Of a stretch of 64,000 nucleotides of DNA, positions 48,912-57,359 are shown in pieces (positions within the stretch are counted from its first letter, which is position 1; the number at the start of each line of letters is the position of its first letter). A program made the position numbers and the translations under genes. Where the stretch lies: contig NZ_AP025018.1 in assembly GCF_019977735.1 (NCBI RefSeq), positions 9,800,580 through 9,864,579 on the forward strand, read 5' to 3'. The stretch comes from Calothrix sp. PCC 7716. GTDB lineage: Bacteria > Cyanobacteriota > Cyanobacteriia > Cyanobacteriales > Nostocaceae. The notes beneath the pieces are model-generated. The model was not told where the DNA came from and did no database searches. It was given only the letters and a program-made list of their open reading frames with translations.

Positions 48912-49205
48912 TTACCCAACAAAGTTTAATTGACCTTTGAGAATCTCGATTTCTGCCGCGCGCGCTTCGATTAGTTCTTTGATTTGGGATGGCGCCAGCA
49001 ATTCAATTTTGTCCTCCATGAACATTTCCAACTCTTTGTCTGAGCTTGTCTCCACCCAGTAAAACCAGCCTTCGAGTTTATACGAGTTGCCGTTTGAGTA
49101 CTCAATGCCCAAAATGCAGCCTTTTGTTGTTAGTTGCCCAAATTGGTAAACAGGCGCCGACCAGTTGGCAGGATACGATATTGTTTTTCTACTTCTGTTT
49201 TTCAT
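48912..49205 (-). CDS. Small SH3-like cassette C protein
   Basis: 97 residues, near twin of 24103-24396 (same SYPANW.AP.YQFGQ opening and IKELIEARAAEIEILKGQ helix). The start overlaps GGCGCC, as does the copy in cassette B. Confidence 0.7.
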   Translation of the reverse strand: MKNRSRKTISYPANWSAPVYQFGQLTTKGCILGIEYSNGNSYKLEGWFYWVETSSDKELEMFMEDKIELLAPSQIKELIEARAAEIEILKGQLNFVG

Positions 49206-49214
49206 GGCGCCTCC

Positions 49215-49895
49215 TTATTGAAATACTTGAACTAATACGTTTTCTGGATACAAACCAACTTCACCAAAGCGCGGGTCACGAATTTTTTCAATCTCAATAC
49301 CCAGTGACCTGCATATATTTGAAGCCGCGCGTCCTTTTGCTGCTGCTTCCTTGGCTGAAATATTGAGTTTATGTAAATTAGCAAATCCCATCACTGTGTA
49401 TTTGTGTCCATGCGGCGCCAGATACCTTTGCTGTTCTGCCTCAATTGCCGCTATCCGCGCGTCCTGGTGCAATAACTGCTGTTCGGTTAGTGCCATTTGT
49501 TGCGCGATGGATGCGAGTATTTGAATTTGCGTCATTGGTTGGGAAGTTGGAGCCGGAGTTCCGACTTCGGCTAACATGCGCTTCGCTTCTGTAAAAGCTT
49601 TGACTAATTTGATTTTTGCTTCTATCACTTGGTCAGTGTTGCGCGATAGCGTCATCAAGAAAGTTGCTTGCTCTTCAGTGAACCATGCGAAAAGTTCTGG
49701 GCGCCCACCTTTTGAGCCTGTTTCGGGTTTTCCATTTTCAAAATGGATAACCCCAAAGTTGGCTTCTATCTTAGATTCGTACTTCTTGACTACGTTCGTC
49801 ATCCAAGTGCTGTGACTTAACCCAAGTTCATCAGCAATTAACCGTGAGTCGATAACCAGTAAACTAAATTTCTCTACAACTAACAAATCAGACAT
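49215..49895 (-). CDS. Rha family phage regulatory protein/antirepressor, cassette C
   Basis: 226 residues. LLVIDSRLIADELGLSHSTW, KGGRPELFAWFTEEQATFLM, LSRNTDQVIEAKIKLVKAF match the phage_pRha domain. Residues about 160-226 (YTVMGFANLHKLNISAKEAA, GKRAASNICR-like region, GEVGLYPENVLVQVF) form a KilA-C-like DNA-binding end. It sits exactly where the BRO gene is in cassettes A and B, so the antirepressor module has been swapped. Confidence 0.85.
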   Translation of the reverse strand: MSDLLVVEKFSLLVIDSRLIADELGLSHSTWMTNVVKKYESKIEANFGVIHFENGKPETGSKGGRPELFAWFTEEQATFLMTLSRNTDQVIEAKIKLVKAFTEAKRMLAEVGTPAPTSQPMTQIQILASIAQQMALTEQQLLHQDARIAAIEAEQQRYLAPHGHKYTVMGFANLHKLNISAKEAAAKGRAASNICRSLGIEIEKIRDPRFGEVGLYPENVLVQVFQ

Positions 49896-50148
49896 TTTCT
49901 ACACCCTCAGATGAATGTTTGTTTAAAGCTCTTAGGTGGTCGATGGTTCGCTCGATAAAAGGTACGCACTCGTTAAGCGTTAAATCTTCGCTGTCGTTCA
50001 TGTAGTTAGCGAGTGCGTTAAGCAAATCATCAAATACAAACCCGTGTTCGTAGAAAGTTGGTAAAACTTCATTAAGAAGGTTATAAACAGTGCGAACACG
50101 ATGTAATGCGATGTATGTCACGAAGACAGCGTTTAAGTTCTCTTCCAT
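49888..50148 (-). CDS. Conserved cassette protein, copy C
   Basis: 86 residues, homologous to the 83-aa proteins of A and B (FDDLLNALANYMNDSEDLTL, FIERTIDHLRAL) but more diverged. It overlaps the Rha gene by 8 bases. Confidence 0.7.
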   Translation of the reverse strand: MEENLNAVFVTYIALHRVRTVYNLLNEVLPTFYEHGFVFDDLLNALANYMNDSEDLTLNECVPFIERTIDHLRALNKHSSEGVENV

Positions 50149-50162
50149 GTTTTATGAAGAAA

Positions 50163-50184
50163 GAGGCGCCGATAAAAACGCCTC
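50163..50184 (-). terminator. Intracassette terminator/attenuator, cassette C
   Basis: Minus strand GAGGCGT pairs with GCGCCTC across TTTTATCG, followed by TTTCTTC; same place as in cassettes A and B. Confidence 0.65.
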
Positions 50185-50201
50185 GTAGGTGAAGGGAAAA
50201 T

Positions 50202-50624
50202 TTAAGCAGCAATCAACTGTCCGGTCAGGAATTGTGCTACTGCAATTTGATGCTTGCAGTTGGCACCTCTCCAATAACAATCTCCACATTCGCAACGTTT
50301 CCTTTTGTCCCAGTGATAAGGGCGAACTACATAGTGATTGCCTGATTTGTGAGACAAGACAGTAAATGTGTCGTCGTCCACAACCTCAATCACTTCGATT
50401 TGTTCGGCGCCTTTAGTCCGAAAATCCACGTTGACCACCACAAAAGCTTTCTTAGATAAGAATGTGCTGCACTTTCCGCCATTGATAGAAGAGATGTAGG
50501 TAACTTGGACAATGTTGATAATGCGACCGTCACGGCGCCGAACTTCAGCATTAACTGAGAGGATTTTGCGCGCGACCCCTATCAATATTCTTAGTGCTGC
50601 AGATGAAGTGTATGGAGTAGTCAT
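50202..50624 (-). CDS. SWIM zinc-finger protein in cassette C
   Basis: 140 residues. The C-terminal CECGDCYWRGANCKHQIAVA is a SWIM-type zinc finger (CxCx(n)CxH). The preceding portion has strands (INIVQVTYISSINGGKCSTF, YVVRPYHWDKRKR). SWIM fingers bind DNA or proteins. It is an extra gene relative to cassettes A and B. Confidence 0.75.
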   Translation of the reverse strand: MTTPYTSSAALRILIGVARKILSVNAEVRRRDGRIINIVQVTYISSINGGKCSTFLSKKAFVVVNVDFRTKGAEQIEVIEVVDDDTFTVLSHKSGNHYVVRPYHWDKRKRCECGDCYWRGANCKHQIAVAQFLTGQLIAA

Positions 50625-50736
50625 GCGACGGTTTGGGGGAATTTTTTAAACGAAGAGCGAAGGATGAAGTGCATTGAGTCCAGTTGCGCGCATGATGCTT
50701 CATATGAACGCAGACTGGCTCTCACTTTGGGGAAAT

Positions 50737-51189
50737 TTATGCGACTTGTTGCAATTCTGGGTTTTCAAAAATTGTGATGAGTATCAAAATTGCATTCTCG
50801 CTAGTGCTAAACCTGCCGTTAATCGTTGCCAGCATTGGCTCGGCAATCCACTTACCGTCGCGGGTTTCGTAAAAGCTACCTGCGAACTGCCAACCCTTCC
50901 ACAATCTGAAAACTTCGCCATGTTGAGCGTGTTCTTCTGAGTCAATCTCGTAAGGTTCGGGTAGTTCTTCAACTTGCTGCTCAACTTCGGCTTGCTCATC
51001 ACGGATGGTGTTTACACAATCTTGAGTTTGTAGATGAGTTTCGCGCGCGAAGTGGTCAAAGAGTCCGCACCAGCCCTTGTTTGTGCCGTCGTTGTGCGAT
51101 TGAAAGTAGGGGCAAGACGCGCAAGTAACTGAGGATGCGTTTAGCGAAGCTTTTGGCGCCGCTTGATTGTCAATAATTGTTTGTGTCAT
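50737..51189 (-). CDS. Cys-rich cassette protein, copy C
   Basis: 150 residues from ATG 51189 (MTQTIIDNQ); the frame is open upstream through the promoter. CASCPYFQSHNDGTNKGWCG and FARETHLQTQDC are shared with copies A and B. The C-terminal half is shorter and diverged (GSFYETRDGKW). A hairpin leader (GCGGT/ACCGC) precedes it. Confidence 0.75.
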   Translation of the reverse strand: MTQTIIDNQAAPKASLNASSVTCASCPYFQSHNDGTNKGWCGLFDHFARETHLQTQDCVNTIRDEQAEVEQQVEELPEPYEIDSEEHAQHGEVFRLWKGWQFAGSFYETRDGKWIAEPMLATINGRFSTSENAILILITIFENPELQQVA

Positions 51190-51268
51190 GATAAATATGG
51201 CTTCCTTTAAAGAGGTGGCTGAAGGCGGTTGTATTGCTTGCGAGGCTGCGACCGCTTTCAATATACCT

Positions 51269-51297
51269 ATTTTACTAACTACTGTTAGTGGAGTCAA
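51269..51297 (-). promoter_or_regulatory. Promoter/operator of cassette C
   Basis: Minus strand TTGACT (51297-51292), 17-bp spacer, TAAAAT (51274-51269). The spacer holds the palindrome ACTAACAGTAGTTAGT (51289-51274), which has the same half-sites as cassette B's ACTAAC(AC)GTTAGT but a 4-bp centre. It overlaps the 3' end of the regulator gene. Confidence 0.7.
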
Positions 51298-51622
51298 TAG
51301 GGGATGGAAAAGTTTTTTGAGAAAGTACAGGAACGAACTCATGCACCTCAATGCCTAAGACTTGGCATATAACACTTAACTTTTTAAGGGAAACTTCTGC
51401 GTATTCTCCAGCAGCTAATCGCACCAAAAAAGCGTCGCTACTCTTATCCCCTAATGCTTCTGTGGCTTTTTGGATTTTTATAAAAGAAAGTCCGCGACTA
51501 TTTTTTATAGCTGTTAGCTTTAATCCTAATTCTTTACTCCAGGCAACAGTTCGTACTGCGTCGGCAAGTACATACATTTTTTCTTCCCCATTTTCACTAA
51601 CCATTGTTATTGACTTCTCCAT
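51275..51622 (-). CDS. XRE-like regulator upstream of cassette C
   Basis: 115 residues. The region LKLTAIKNSRGLSFIKIQKA, SSDAFLVRLAAGEYAEVSLK, LSVICQVLGIE is a repressor-like HTH with a diverged recognition helix. Unlike A and B, it is transcribed in the same direction as its cassette, and its stop lies in the cassette promoter. The start may be the internal ATG seven codons later. Confidence 0.65.
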   Translation of the reverse strand: MEKSITMVSENGEEKMYVLADAVRTVAWSKELGLKLTAIKNSRGLSFIKIQKATEALGDKSSDAFLVRLAAGEYAEVSLKKLSVICQVLGIEVHEFVPVLSQKTFPSPIDSTNSS

Positions 51623-51756
51623 ACCACTGTTACGTGAAAGGCAGATAGCCCCGAAGTCAAAGCATTAATTCCAAAAAGAATTAATGCTTTGACGGTATTT
51701 ATATCGGGGTGGAATGCCGAGAATCCAGTTTTAACTGGATTCGCTATTTTAGCAAT

Positions 51757-52155
51757 TTAACTTGAGTGATGCGGGTCATTAATATAGTTCATTATTACTG
51801 CACTTGATACCTTTCCGGTTGTGTCATAAAAATAGGCATGTGTCCAGAGGCTTGGGAGTCGTAACAAGTGTGGATATTCGCGTCTTAGGTAACAACTTGA
51901 CCTACCCTTAAAAGCCTTAACCATTTGATTTATTGCCACATCTGGAGGATGCTCAACAAGCAAATGAACGTGGTCGGGTGCTATCTCCATCGCTTTAATT
52001 ATCCACCCATTCTCGTTCGCAACTTCTGTTAATATCTCAGCAAGCCTTATCTTAACGCCTTCTGTTAGTACTTTCTTTCTACGTTTCGGTATCCAAACTA
52101 AATGTACGGTTGCGCTACCAACTGAGTGATTATTGTGTCTATAATTTCTGTCCAT
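51757..52155 (-). CDS. tnpA: IS200/IS605 transposase TnpA (Y1 HUH)
   Basis: 132 residues from ATG 52155. It has SVGSATVHLVWIPKRRKKVL, the HUH motif in APDHVHLLVEHPP, and the catalytic tyrosine in SAVIMNYINDP. Single-strand DNA transposase acting on subterminal hairpins. Looks intact and full-length. Confidence 0.92.
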   Translation of the reverse strand: MDRNYRHNNHSVGSATVHLVWIPKRRKKVLTEGVKIRLAEILTEVANENGWIIKAMEIAPDHVHLLVEHPPDVAINQMVKAFKGRSSCYLRREYPHLLRLPSLWTHAYFYDTTGKVSSAVIMNYINDPHHSS

Positions 52156-52245
52156 ATATTTTATCAAACTTGTTGACAAACTGATTCTATCTACTCTATT
52201 GTAGTTGATAGATAAAACAAGTCAACACTAAGGAGGTGATTAGAT

Positions 52246-53865
52246 ATGGCTAAGAAGACGAGAACACCGTCATTTGTCACTGAGTTTGAGTTATTGGTTA
52301 CAAGTCTTGCAGAGAAGGAACTAGATGCAAGATTTCAAACTGGCAGGCAGTTATATAATGCAGTGCTTGGTGAAGCAATGGCGAGGGTGCAAAATGTACG
52401 CAATTCTGAGCCATATCAAGAAGCCAAAAAAATCAAGGTCAAAACTGAGGATGATAAAAAGCGGAAGAATGAGTTATTTTCTCAAGCTAGAAAACAAGCA
52501 CGCTTTTCTGATTTTGAACTGCAAGACTTTGCTACTTTAACTGCCAAGAGTTCTAAGTGGATGTGGGAGAAACTAGATAGCCACACAATCCAAAAGATAG
52601 GAACACGCGCATTCAAAGCTGTTGAGAAAGTATTGTACGGTAAGGCTAGAAAAGTTAGGTTTAAGTTGTTTAGCTCTTTTCATTCGATAGAGGGTAAAAC
52701 CAACACACAAAGCATTAAATTTTTTGGTGGTACTGATTGCTGTATCAAATGGGGTAAAGATTTAACTTTGCCTATCCGTTTTCCTGATAAATGGAACGAA
52801 GTACTTGAATATGGGTATCGTTCACCAATTAAGTATTGCCGCATTTTGTGGCGAGAAATAAATGGTAAGCGTCGTTGGTATGTACAGCTTATTAACGAAG
52901 GTGTACCCTACAAAGAAACTCCAGCGTATAAACTGCACAACAAAGTTAATTCCAATACTGGATTAGTCGGTATTGATTTAAATGTTAGTAATGTAGCTGT
53001 AGTTGGTGACAACAAAGCTGGTTTATTCCCATTTGCAGAGAACGTACCAACTTTTGAGCAAGAAATTAAGACTTTGCAGCGTAAAATGGAGCGGTCGCGT
53101 CGTGCAAATAATCCAGAAAACTACGAACCAAATTTTGAGAAAAAAGTTGGACGTAGCAATAGACGTAAAAAAGGTAAAGTAAAAAAGGGTTCTCGCCGTT
53201 GGAAACAAAGTAATGCGTATAGAAAATATGCAAGTAAAAAGCGAGAACTAGAGCGCCGTAAAGCCGCTTATTCTAAGTCTCAAAATAGAGGTTTAGCTAA
53301 TAAAGTAGTACGCGAATTTGGCGTAAATATTAAAGCTGAGAATGTCTCAGTACGTGGTTGGCAGAAAAGATATGGTAAAGCAATATCTGCCAAATCACCC
53401 AGTTTTTTCCAATCTGAATTAGCACGCAAGGCTGAAAGTGCTGGTGGGCAATTCACAACATTTTCTACTCGAAAAACCGCGTTATCTCAAACACATCTTG
53501 ATGGTACTCGTATCAAAAAATCTCTATCAGAAAGAGTACATAAAGATGTCTCAGGTTTTGAGATGCACCGCGATTTATTCTCCGCATATTTGAGTAGACA
53601 TGTCAATGATAACGATGAACTCAACGTGTCTCAAGCTCATAGAGATTGGGAAAGGACGGAGCCGTTCTTAACACAGGCGTGGAGTGAGTTTAAAATGGCG
53701 AGTGCAAAGACTAGTTCTAAGCCCGGTGGTGTCATTTCCCCCGTAGAGCCAAACTGTGTAAAGACTGAACAGCCTAACCAGATAGCTTGTAAAAAGGGCG
53801 AAAAGTTAGGTAAAAGTGGGGTTAGCAATAGCCCTGCGGTTCAGCCCGAATCCCCGTCTCTTTAG
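52246..53865 (+). CDS. tnpB: TnpB, RNA-guided nuclease family, zinc-ribbon cysteines absent
   Basis: 539 residues with AGGAGG before the ATG. RuvC acidic residues are present: LVGIDLNVSNVAVVG (about 243), VNIKAENVSVRGW (about 364), MHRDLFSAYLSRHV (about 441). In place of the usual CxxC...CxC ribbon it has LSQTHLDGTRIKKSLSERVH followed by KDVSGFEM, with no cysteines. TnpB cuts DNA guided by an omegaRNA from its 3' end; a guide would begin after CTCAAC at 53884 and would read into the second tnpB. Confidence 0.88.
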   Translation: MAKKTRTPSFVTEFELLVTSLAEKELDARFQTGRQLYNAVLGEAMARVQNVRNSEPYQEAKKIKVKTEDDKKRKNELFSQARKQARFSDFELQDFATLTAKSSKWMWEKLDSHTIQKIGTRAFKAVEKVLYGKARKVRFKLFSSFHSIEGKTNTQSIKFFGGTDCCIKWGKDLTLPIRFPDKWNEVLEYGYRSPIKYCRILWREINGKRRWYVQLINEGVPYKETPAYKLHNKVNSNTGLVGIDLNVSNVAVVGDNKAGLFPFAENVPTFEQEIKTLQRKMERSRRANNPENYEPNFEKKVGRSNRRKKGKVKKGSRRWKQSNAYRKYASKKRELERRKAAYSKSQNRGLANKVVREFGVNIKAENVSVRGWQKRYGKAISAKSPSFFQSELARKAESAGGQFTTFSTRKTALSQTHLDGTRIKKSLSERVHKDVSGFEMHRDLFSAYLSRHVNDNDELNVSQAHRDWERTEPFLTQAWSEFKMASAKTSSKPGGVISPVEPNCVKTEQPNQIACKKGEKLGKSGVSNSPAVQPESPSL

Positions 53866-53879
53866 AGCGGGGAGTCGGC

Positions 53880-55034
53880 TCAACGAGCAAATTTGACCTA
53901 CAAAAGGTTATGAAAAATAACCCGCACTATCAAGCGCTGTATTCTCAGGTGGGACATGAATGTTTAAGCTCGGTCGCTAACTCATTTAAGTCGTTTAAAG
54001 GTTTGCTACGAGAAGCTAGGAAGGGCAATGTTGATCAAAGGCCAAAACTGCCTGGATACCGCAAGTCTGGCTTGGTTGTAGCAACTTATCCAAAACAAGC
54101 AATTAAATTAGACAACGGAATGATTAGATTCCCGCTTGGGCGCCTTGTTAAAACCTGGTTTGGGTTAGATGCTTTTTATCTTCCGATGCCAACTAATCTC
54201 GACTTTAAAGATATTAAGGAAGTGCGGATACTGCCACGTAATCGATGCTTTTATGCTGAGTTTGTTTATGAGCAGAAAGAGGTGTCTATAACATTGGATA
54301 AATCTAATGTGTTAGGTATTGACCACGGTGTTAGCAATTGGTTGACTTGTGTTTCCAATGCTGGAACTAGTTTTATCATTGACGGTAAACATCTTAAATC
54401 AATGAACCAGTGGTACAACAAGCAAGTTGCCAAATTGAAAGAGGGCAAACCACAAGGTTTTTGGAACGAGCGGCTAGCCCTAATCACCGAAAAACGTAAT
54501 CGTCAGATGAGAGATGCAGTTAATAAAGCGGCTCGTATTGTCATCAATCACTGCATTCAAAACAATATTGGTACTATCGTTTTTGGGTGGAACAAAGGAC
54601 AGAAGAATGGTGCTGACATGGGAAAAGTTGGGAATCAGCGATTTGTACAAATACCAACTGGTAAATTAAAAGACCGCATTGCTCAACTGTGTGAGCAGTA
54701 TGGTATTCAATTTGTGGCAACCGAAGAAAGTTACACGTCTCAAAGTTCGTTTTTAGATAATGATGCGCTACCTACATTTGGTGAAAAACCCGAAGGGTGG
54801 CAGTCTTCAGGCAAGCGAACAATACGTAGATTCAGAACTGCAAACGGTCAATTTGTCAATGCAGATTGCAACGGTGCAGCGAACATAATTAAGAAAGTAG
54901 CGGCAAAGCTAGGTCTTGAACTTAGCAGAGTCAGTAGGGGGTTATTGACTGCCCCAGTTAAGATTCGGCTTTGGCACGTTCGGAGTAACGAGCCTCTGCA
55001 AAGTACAAATCTTAACGAATCCCAGTGCTTCTAG
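53880..55034 (+). pseudogene. tnpB: 5'-truncated second tnpB (IS200/IS605)
   Basis: Homology begins at TSKFDLQKVMKNNPHYQALY, before the ATG at 53910, so the first 50-60 codons are missing; they are not left of the first element. RuvC residues remain: VLGIDHGVSN, TEESYTSQSSFLD, FVNADCNGAANII. It ends with its own right-end hairpin CCCAG/CTGGG (55021-55039) and GTCAAC. The 5' part was probably removed when the first element landed here, followed by deletion. Confidence 0.8.
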
Positions 55035-55100
55035 CTGGGAAGAGTCAACGCACCATAATTTGCTTACTTTAAAGCGCAAAGCTGTTCACCCAAATAAATT

Positions 55101-55163
55101 ACCTTCGGATAAGAAGGTGACATGACAAGAGGAATTCTGAGCCTGTAGTTTACGCATCGACAT
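55101..55163 (+). repeat. Long copy of dispersed hairpin plus leader (right flank of island)
   Basis: ACCTTCGGATAAGAAGGT plus about 40 bases similar to 48204-48262, just upstream of the cell-wall gene at 55172. Confidence 0.75.
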
Positions 55164-55171
55164 CAAAGCGT

Positions 55172-55822
55172 ATGCAGCTTGGAAACAGCTTTTTAGACAG
55201 AATTATAAAGACTCAATTAAAGCTTGGTCACAAAGTTTTTACCGAAGGCGAAACAAATATTGTTTACGTCGAAGGCGCCGACCTCGACGGCAAAGTTAAC
55301 GCTGACCGCATGAACCAGTGGAACGATGTTCGTCTGGTTTATGACATCAACAACGACAAACCGAGATTACTTGGCAGTTGGGTTGCTACAACTGAACCGG
55401 GCTGGAAGTATACAGCGGCGCCACTTAACCCACAAGGCGCCTTTAGGATTGCATTCGGTCAATATAAAGCTTGGGTCGTTGGAGACCACAAGGGGCATGA
55501 AGCTTTAATTCAACTTTGGGAAGCTGGCGAGTTACTCGATAATGGCTTGCGCGTTGGACAGCTACGCGGACATCGCGATAGAAACAAAGATGGCTTCAGG
55601 ACGGGCGACCCAGTTGTTGTTCAAGTTGGTATCGGCGTTGATCAACACTGGGGATATGATATGGCATTGGTAGATGGCGCCAGTGCTGGTTGCTTGGTCG
55701 GCAGAACTCGTCAAGGTCATAGAGACTTCATGTCTATTGTTAAAAGCGACGTTCGTTACCGCCAAAATAAAAACTACGTTTTTTGGACATCAGTGCTTGA
55801 TGGCTCAAAACTGGAGGCTTGA
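55172..55822 (+). CDS. Putative cell-wall-active protein next to lysozyme
   Basis: 216 residues. His/Gly-rich motifs QLRGHRDRNKDGFRTGDPVV, GVDQHWGYDMALVDGASAGC, RTRQGHRDFM. The HWG...SAGC arrangement recalls L,D-transpeptidase-like or peptidase sites, and DRNKDGFRTGD resembles a calcium loop. It ends at the base before the lysozyme ATG. An accessory endolysin is plausible; family not certain. Confidence 0.5.
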   Translation: MQLGNSFLDRIIKTQLKLGHKVFTEGETNIVYVEGADLDGKVNADRMNQWNDVRLVYDINNDKPRLLGSWVATTEPGWKYTAAPLNPQGAFRIAFGQYKAWVVGDHKGHEALIQLWEAGELLDNGLRVGQLRGHRDRNKDGFRTGDPVVVQVGIGVDQHWGYDMALVDGASAGCLVGRTRQGHRDFMSIVKSDVRYRQNKNYVFWTSVLDGSKLEA

Positions 55823-56290
55823 ATGTTACCAGCACCAGGCGTAGAGCTAATTAAAGAATTTGAAGGTTGCTATTTGAGTGCATATCCCGACCCATTGACA
55901 GGCGCCGCTCCTTACACAATTGGCTGGGGCAGTACCAAAAAACGTAATGGCAGTAATTGGAAACTTGGGGACAAAATAACCCAGCAAGAAGCTGATGATT
56001 TGTTAGAGTTTCAGCTAACGCGCAATTACTTGTCACAGTTAAAGAAGATACCTGTGTGGGATGAGTTGAATGTTAACCAGCAAGGTGCCTTACTAAGTTT
56101 TGCTTATAATTTAGGGCAAGGATTCTTTGGCGCATCTGGCTTCAATTCAATCACCAAGATGCTTCAAACCAAAAATTGGAGCATTGCTGAAGAGACTTTT
56201 GTCAAGTATCGCAATCCCGGTTCGCGCGTTGAAGAAGGGCTGAAACGGCGCCGGATTGCAGAAGCTAAATTATTTTTAACGGCAGTTTAG
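55823..56290 (+). CDS. GH24 lysozyme (endolysin)
   Basis: 155 residues. The catalytic triad of T4-type lysozymes is present: E14 in LIKEFEG, D23 in YPDPLTG, T32 in YTIGWG. Also NQQGALLSFAYNLG and GLKRRRIAEAKLF. No signal peptide, so release depends on a holin. Cleaves the glycan strand of peptidoglycan. Confidence 0.93.
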   Translation: MLPAPGVELIKEFEGCYLSAYPDPLTGAAPYTIGWGSTKKRNGSNWKLGDKITQQEADDLLEFQLTRNYLSQLKKIPVWDELNVNQQGALLSFAYNLGQGFFGASGFNSITKMLQTKNWSIAEETFVKYRNPGSRVEEGLKRRRIAEAKLFLTAV

Positions 56291-56496
56291 CGATTTTTTA
56301 GAGCGCGCTTTAACCGCGCGCTTACTTCAACTTCAAAATATTGAGCCATTACTATTAAAGAAAAATCCGCCTCGATTAGCTCAAGGCGCCGTTGAAAATT
56401 TCTTAAATCTTTTAATAAACAAATCAGCGCCGATATCTCAGTGTCAGCGCTAGAGTATTCGTTTGCCAGTCTAAACAACTCTTCGTCTGTAATCAC
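56287..56496 (-). CDS. Small helical protein
   Basis: 69 residues, helical (SALICLLKDLRNFQRRLELI), convergent with and overlapping the lysozyme stop by 4 bases. Unknown. Confidence 0.45.
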   Translation of the reverse strand: MITDEELFRLANEYSSADTEISALICLLKDLRNFQRRLELIEADFSLIVMAQYFEVEVSARLKRALKNR

Positions 56497-56566
56497 TGCA
56501 CGCGGTTATCCTACTTATCTAATCTTACACAAATTGTTTGAACGTGAATTGTCTAGTTACAATAAA

Positions 56567-56600
56567 ACCAAGTGAGGAAAAACGTTTTCCCTCACTTGGT
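56567..56600. terminator. Long inverted repeat
   Basis: ACCAAGTGAGGAAAA and TTTTCCCTCACTTGGT around ACG; 15 pairs with one bulged base. No gene overlaps it. It may be a terminator lacking a T-run or a regulator site for the flanking divergent genes. Confidence 0.5.
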
Positions 56601-56776
56601 AAAGTCGGGCACCGAACCGGATGGATTGTAAAGAAAGTTACACAACCAGTTGAACAGAAAAATTTGTTGTATACTAGCACGAGCGTATAAACGGCTTGTG
56701 ATAACATCTAAAAGCTCATGGGAAATGCAGATGCATTCTAGCTATCGCTGTCATATTGCAGCGATTTTTATTATCA

Positions 56777-57013
56777 ATGTTAAATAAATTAGAGCTTTAT
56801 AGGTTAAGTGAAATTGTTGAATTGGCTGTATCAAAAATGGAAGAGCTAGAATTGCCCGATTTTGATTTAGCTGGCGCCAGTTGGAACGATGATGATAGCC
56901 AATGGGAGGTCAAATTTTATAGCGATTACGGCGATGTTGAGTATACGACAGTATTTGTTACGCCAGTCGGCGCCGAGTTTAGATTATCTGGATACATGGG
57001 TTCAAATGAATAA
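56777..57013 (+). CDS. Small acidic protein
   Basis: 78 residues from ATG 56777. Helix (YRLSEIVELAVSKMEELELP) then strands (WEVKFYSDYGDVEYTTVFVT). Unknown. A TTGTTG...TATACT-like promoter lies 80-100 bases upstream. Confidence 0.5.
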   Translation: MLNKLELYRLSEIVELAVSKMEELELPDFDLAGASWNDDDSQWEVKFYSDYGDVEYTTVFVTPVGAEFRLSGYMGSNE

Positions 57014-57221
57014 CCAAGTGTGGGAGGAATTAATTAATGTAATGGACGAAGGCTATATCCATCAAATTTTGTGGAATCCGCACGAAAAAGTTTATTTATA
57101 TAAAAGATATTTCGGAAACGAAGTCAGCATTCAAGATATAACTGTGCTGAAAAATAAGAATGAAGCGATTCTCAGAGCGGCGGAAACTTACACAAAGGAA
57201 AAGCCGAAACGAGAAAAATGA
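57006..57221 (+). CDS. Small charged protein
   Basis: 71 residues from ATG 57006, overlapping the previous stop by 8 bases. WEELINVMDEGYIHQILWNP and a Lys-rich tail. Unknown family. Confidence 0.5.
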   Translation: MNNQVWEELINVMDEGYIHQILWNPHEKVYLYKRYFGNEVSIQDITVLKNKNEAILRAAETYTKEKPKREK

Positions 57222-57246
57222 GAAATTTAGGCTGAAGTTTGAGGCA

Positions 57247-57264
57247 ACCTTCTTATCAGAAGGC
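57247..57264 (-). repeat. Dispersed hairpin, copy 14
   Basis: Plus strand ACCTTCTTATCAGAAGGC. On the minus strand it is the usual orientation, downstream of the minus gene that ends at 57360. Confidence 0.75.
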
Positions 57265-57359
57265 AAGAAAATAGATTTGCATTAAAAGACTCTAATCTCT
57301 TGGTATATAAAGGTTTGAGCATGAAAGAGGCACCTGTCTATGATTTGCGGTAAAGCAAA

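Larger units (their letters stand above)
51630..53884. mobile_element. IS200/IS605-family element (tnpA + tnpB)
   Basis: It contains divergent tnpA (minus) and tnpB (plus). Left-side hairpins: TCAAAGCATTAATTC/GAATTAATGCTTTGA (51657-51692, perfect 15-bp stem) and GAATCCAG/CTGGATTC (51721-51742). Right end: hairpin CCCCG/CGGGG (53852-53872) followed by CTCAAC at 53879-53884, the typical cleavage-side ending. The left boundary is approximate. The element abuts a second tnpB fragment. It has no flanking target duplication, as expected for this family. Confidence 0.75.

Noticed and set aside
54266-54487. Minus-strand ORF inside the second tnpB
   Set aside because: Antisense shadow of tnpB with no start signal or domain.
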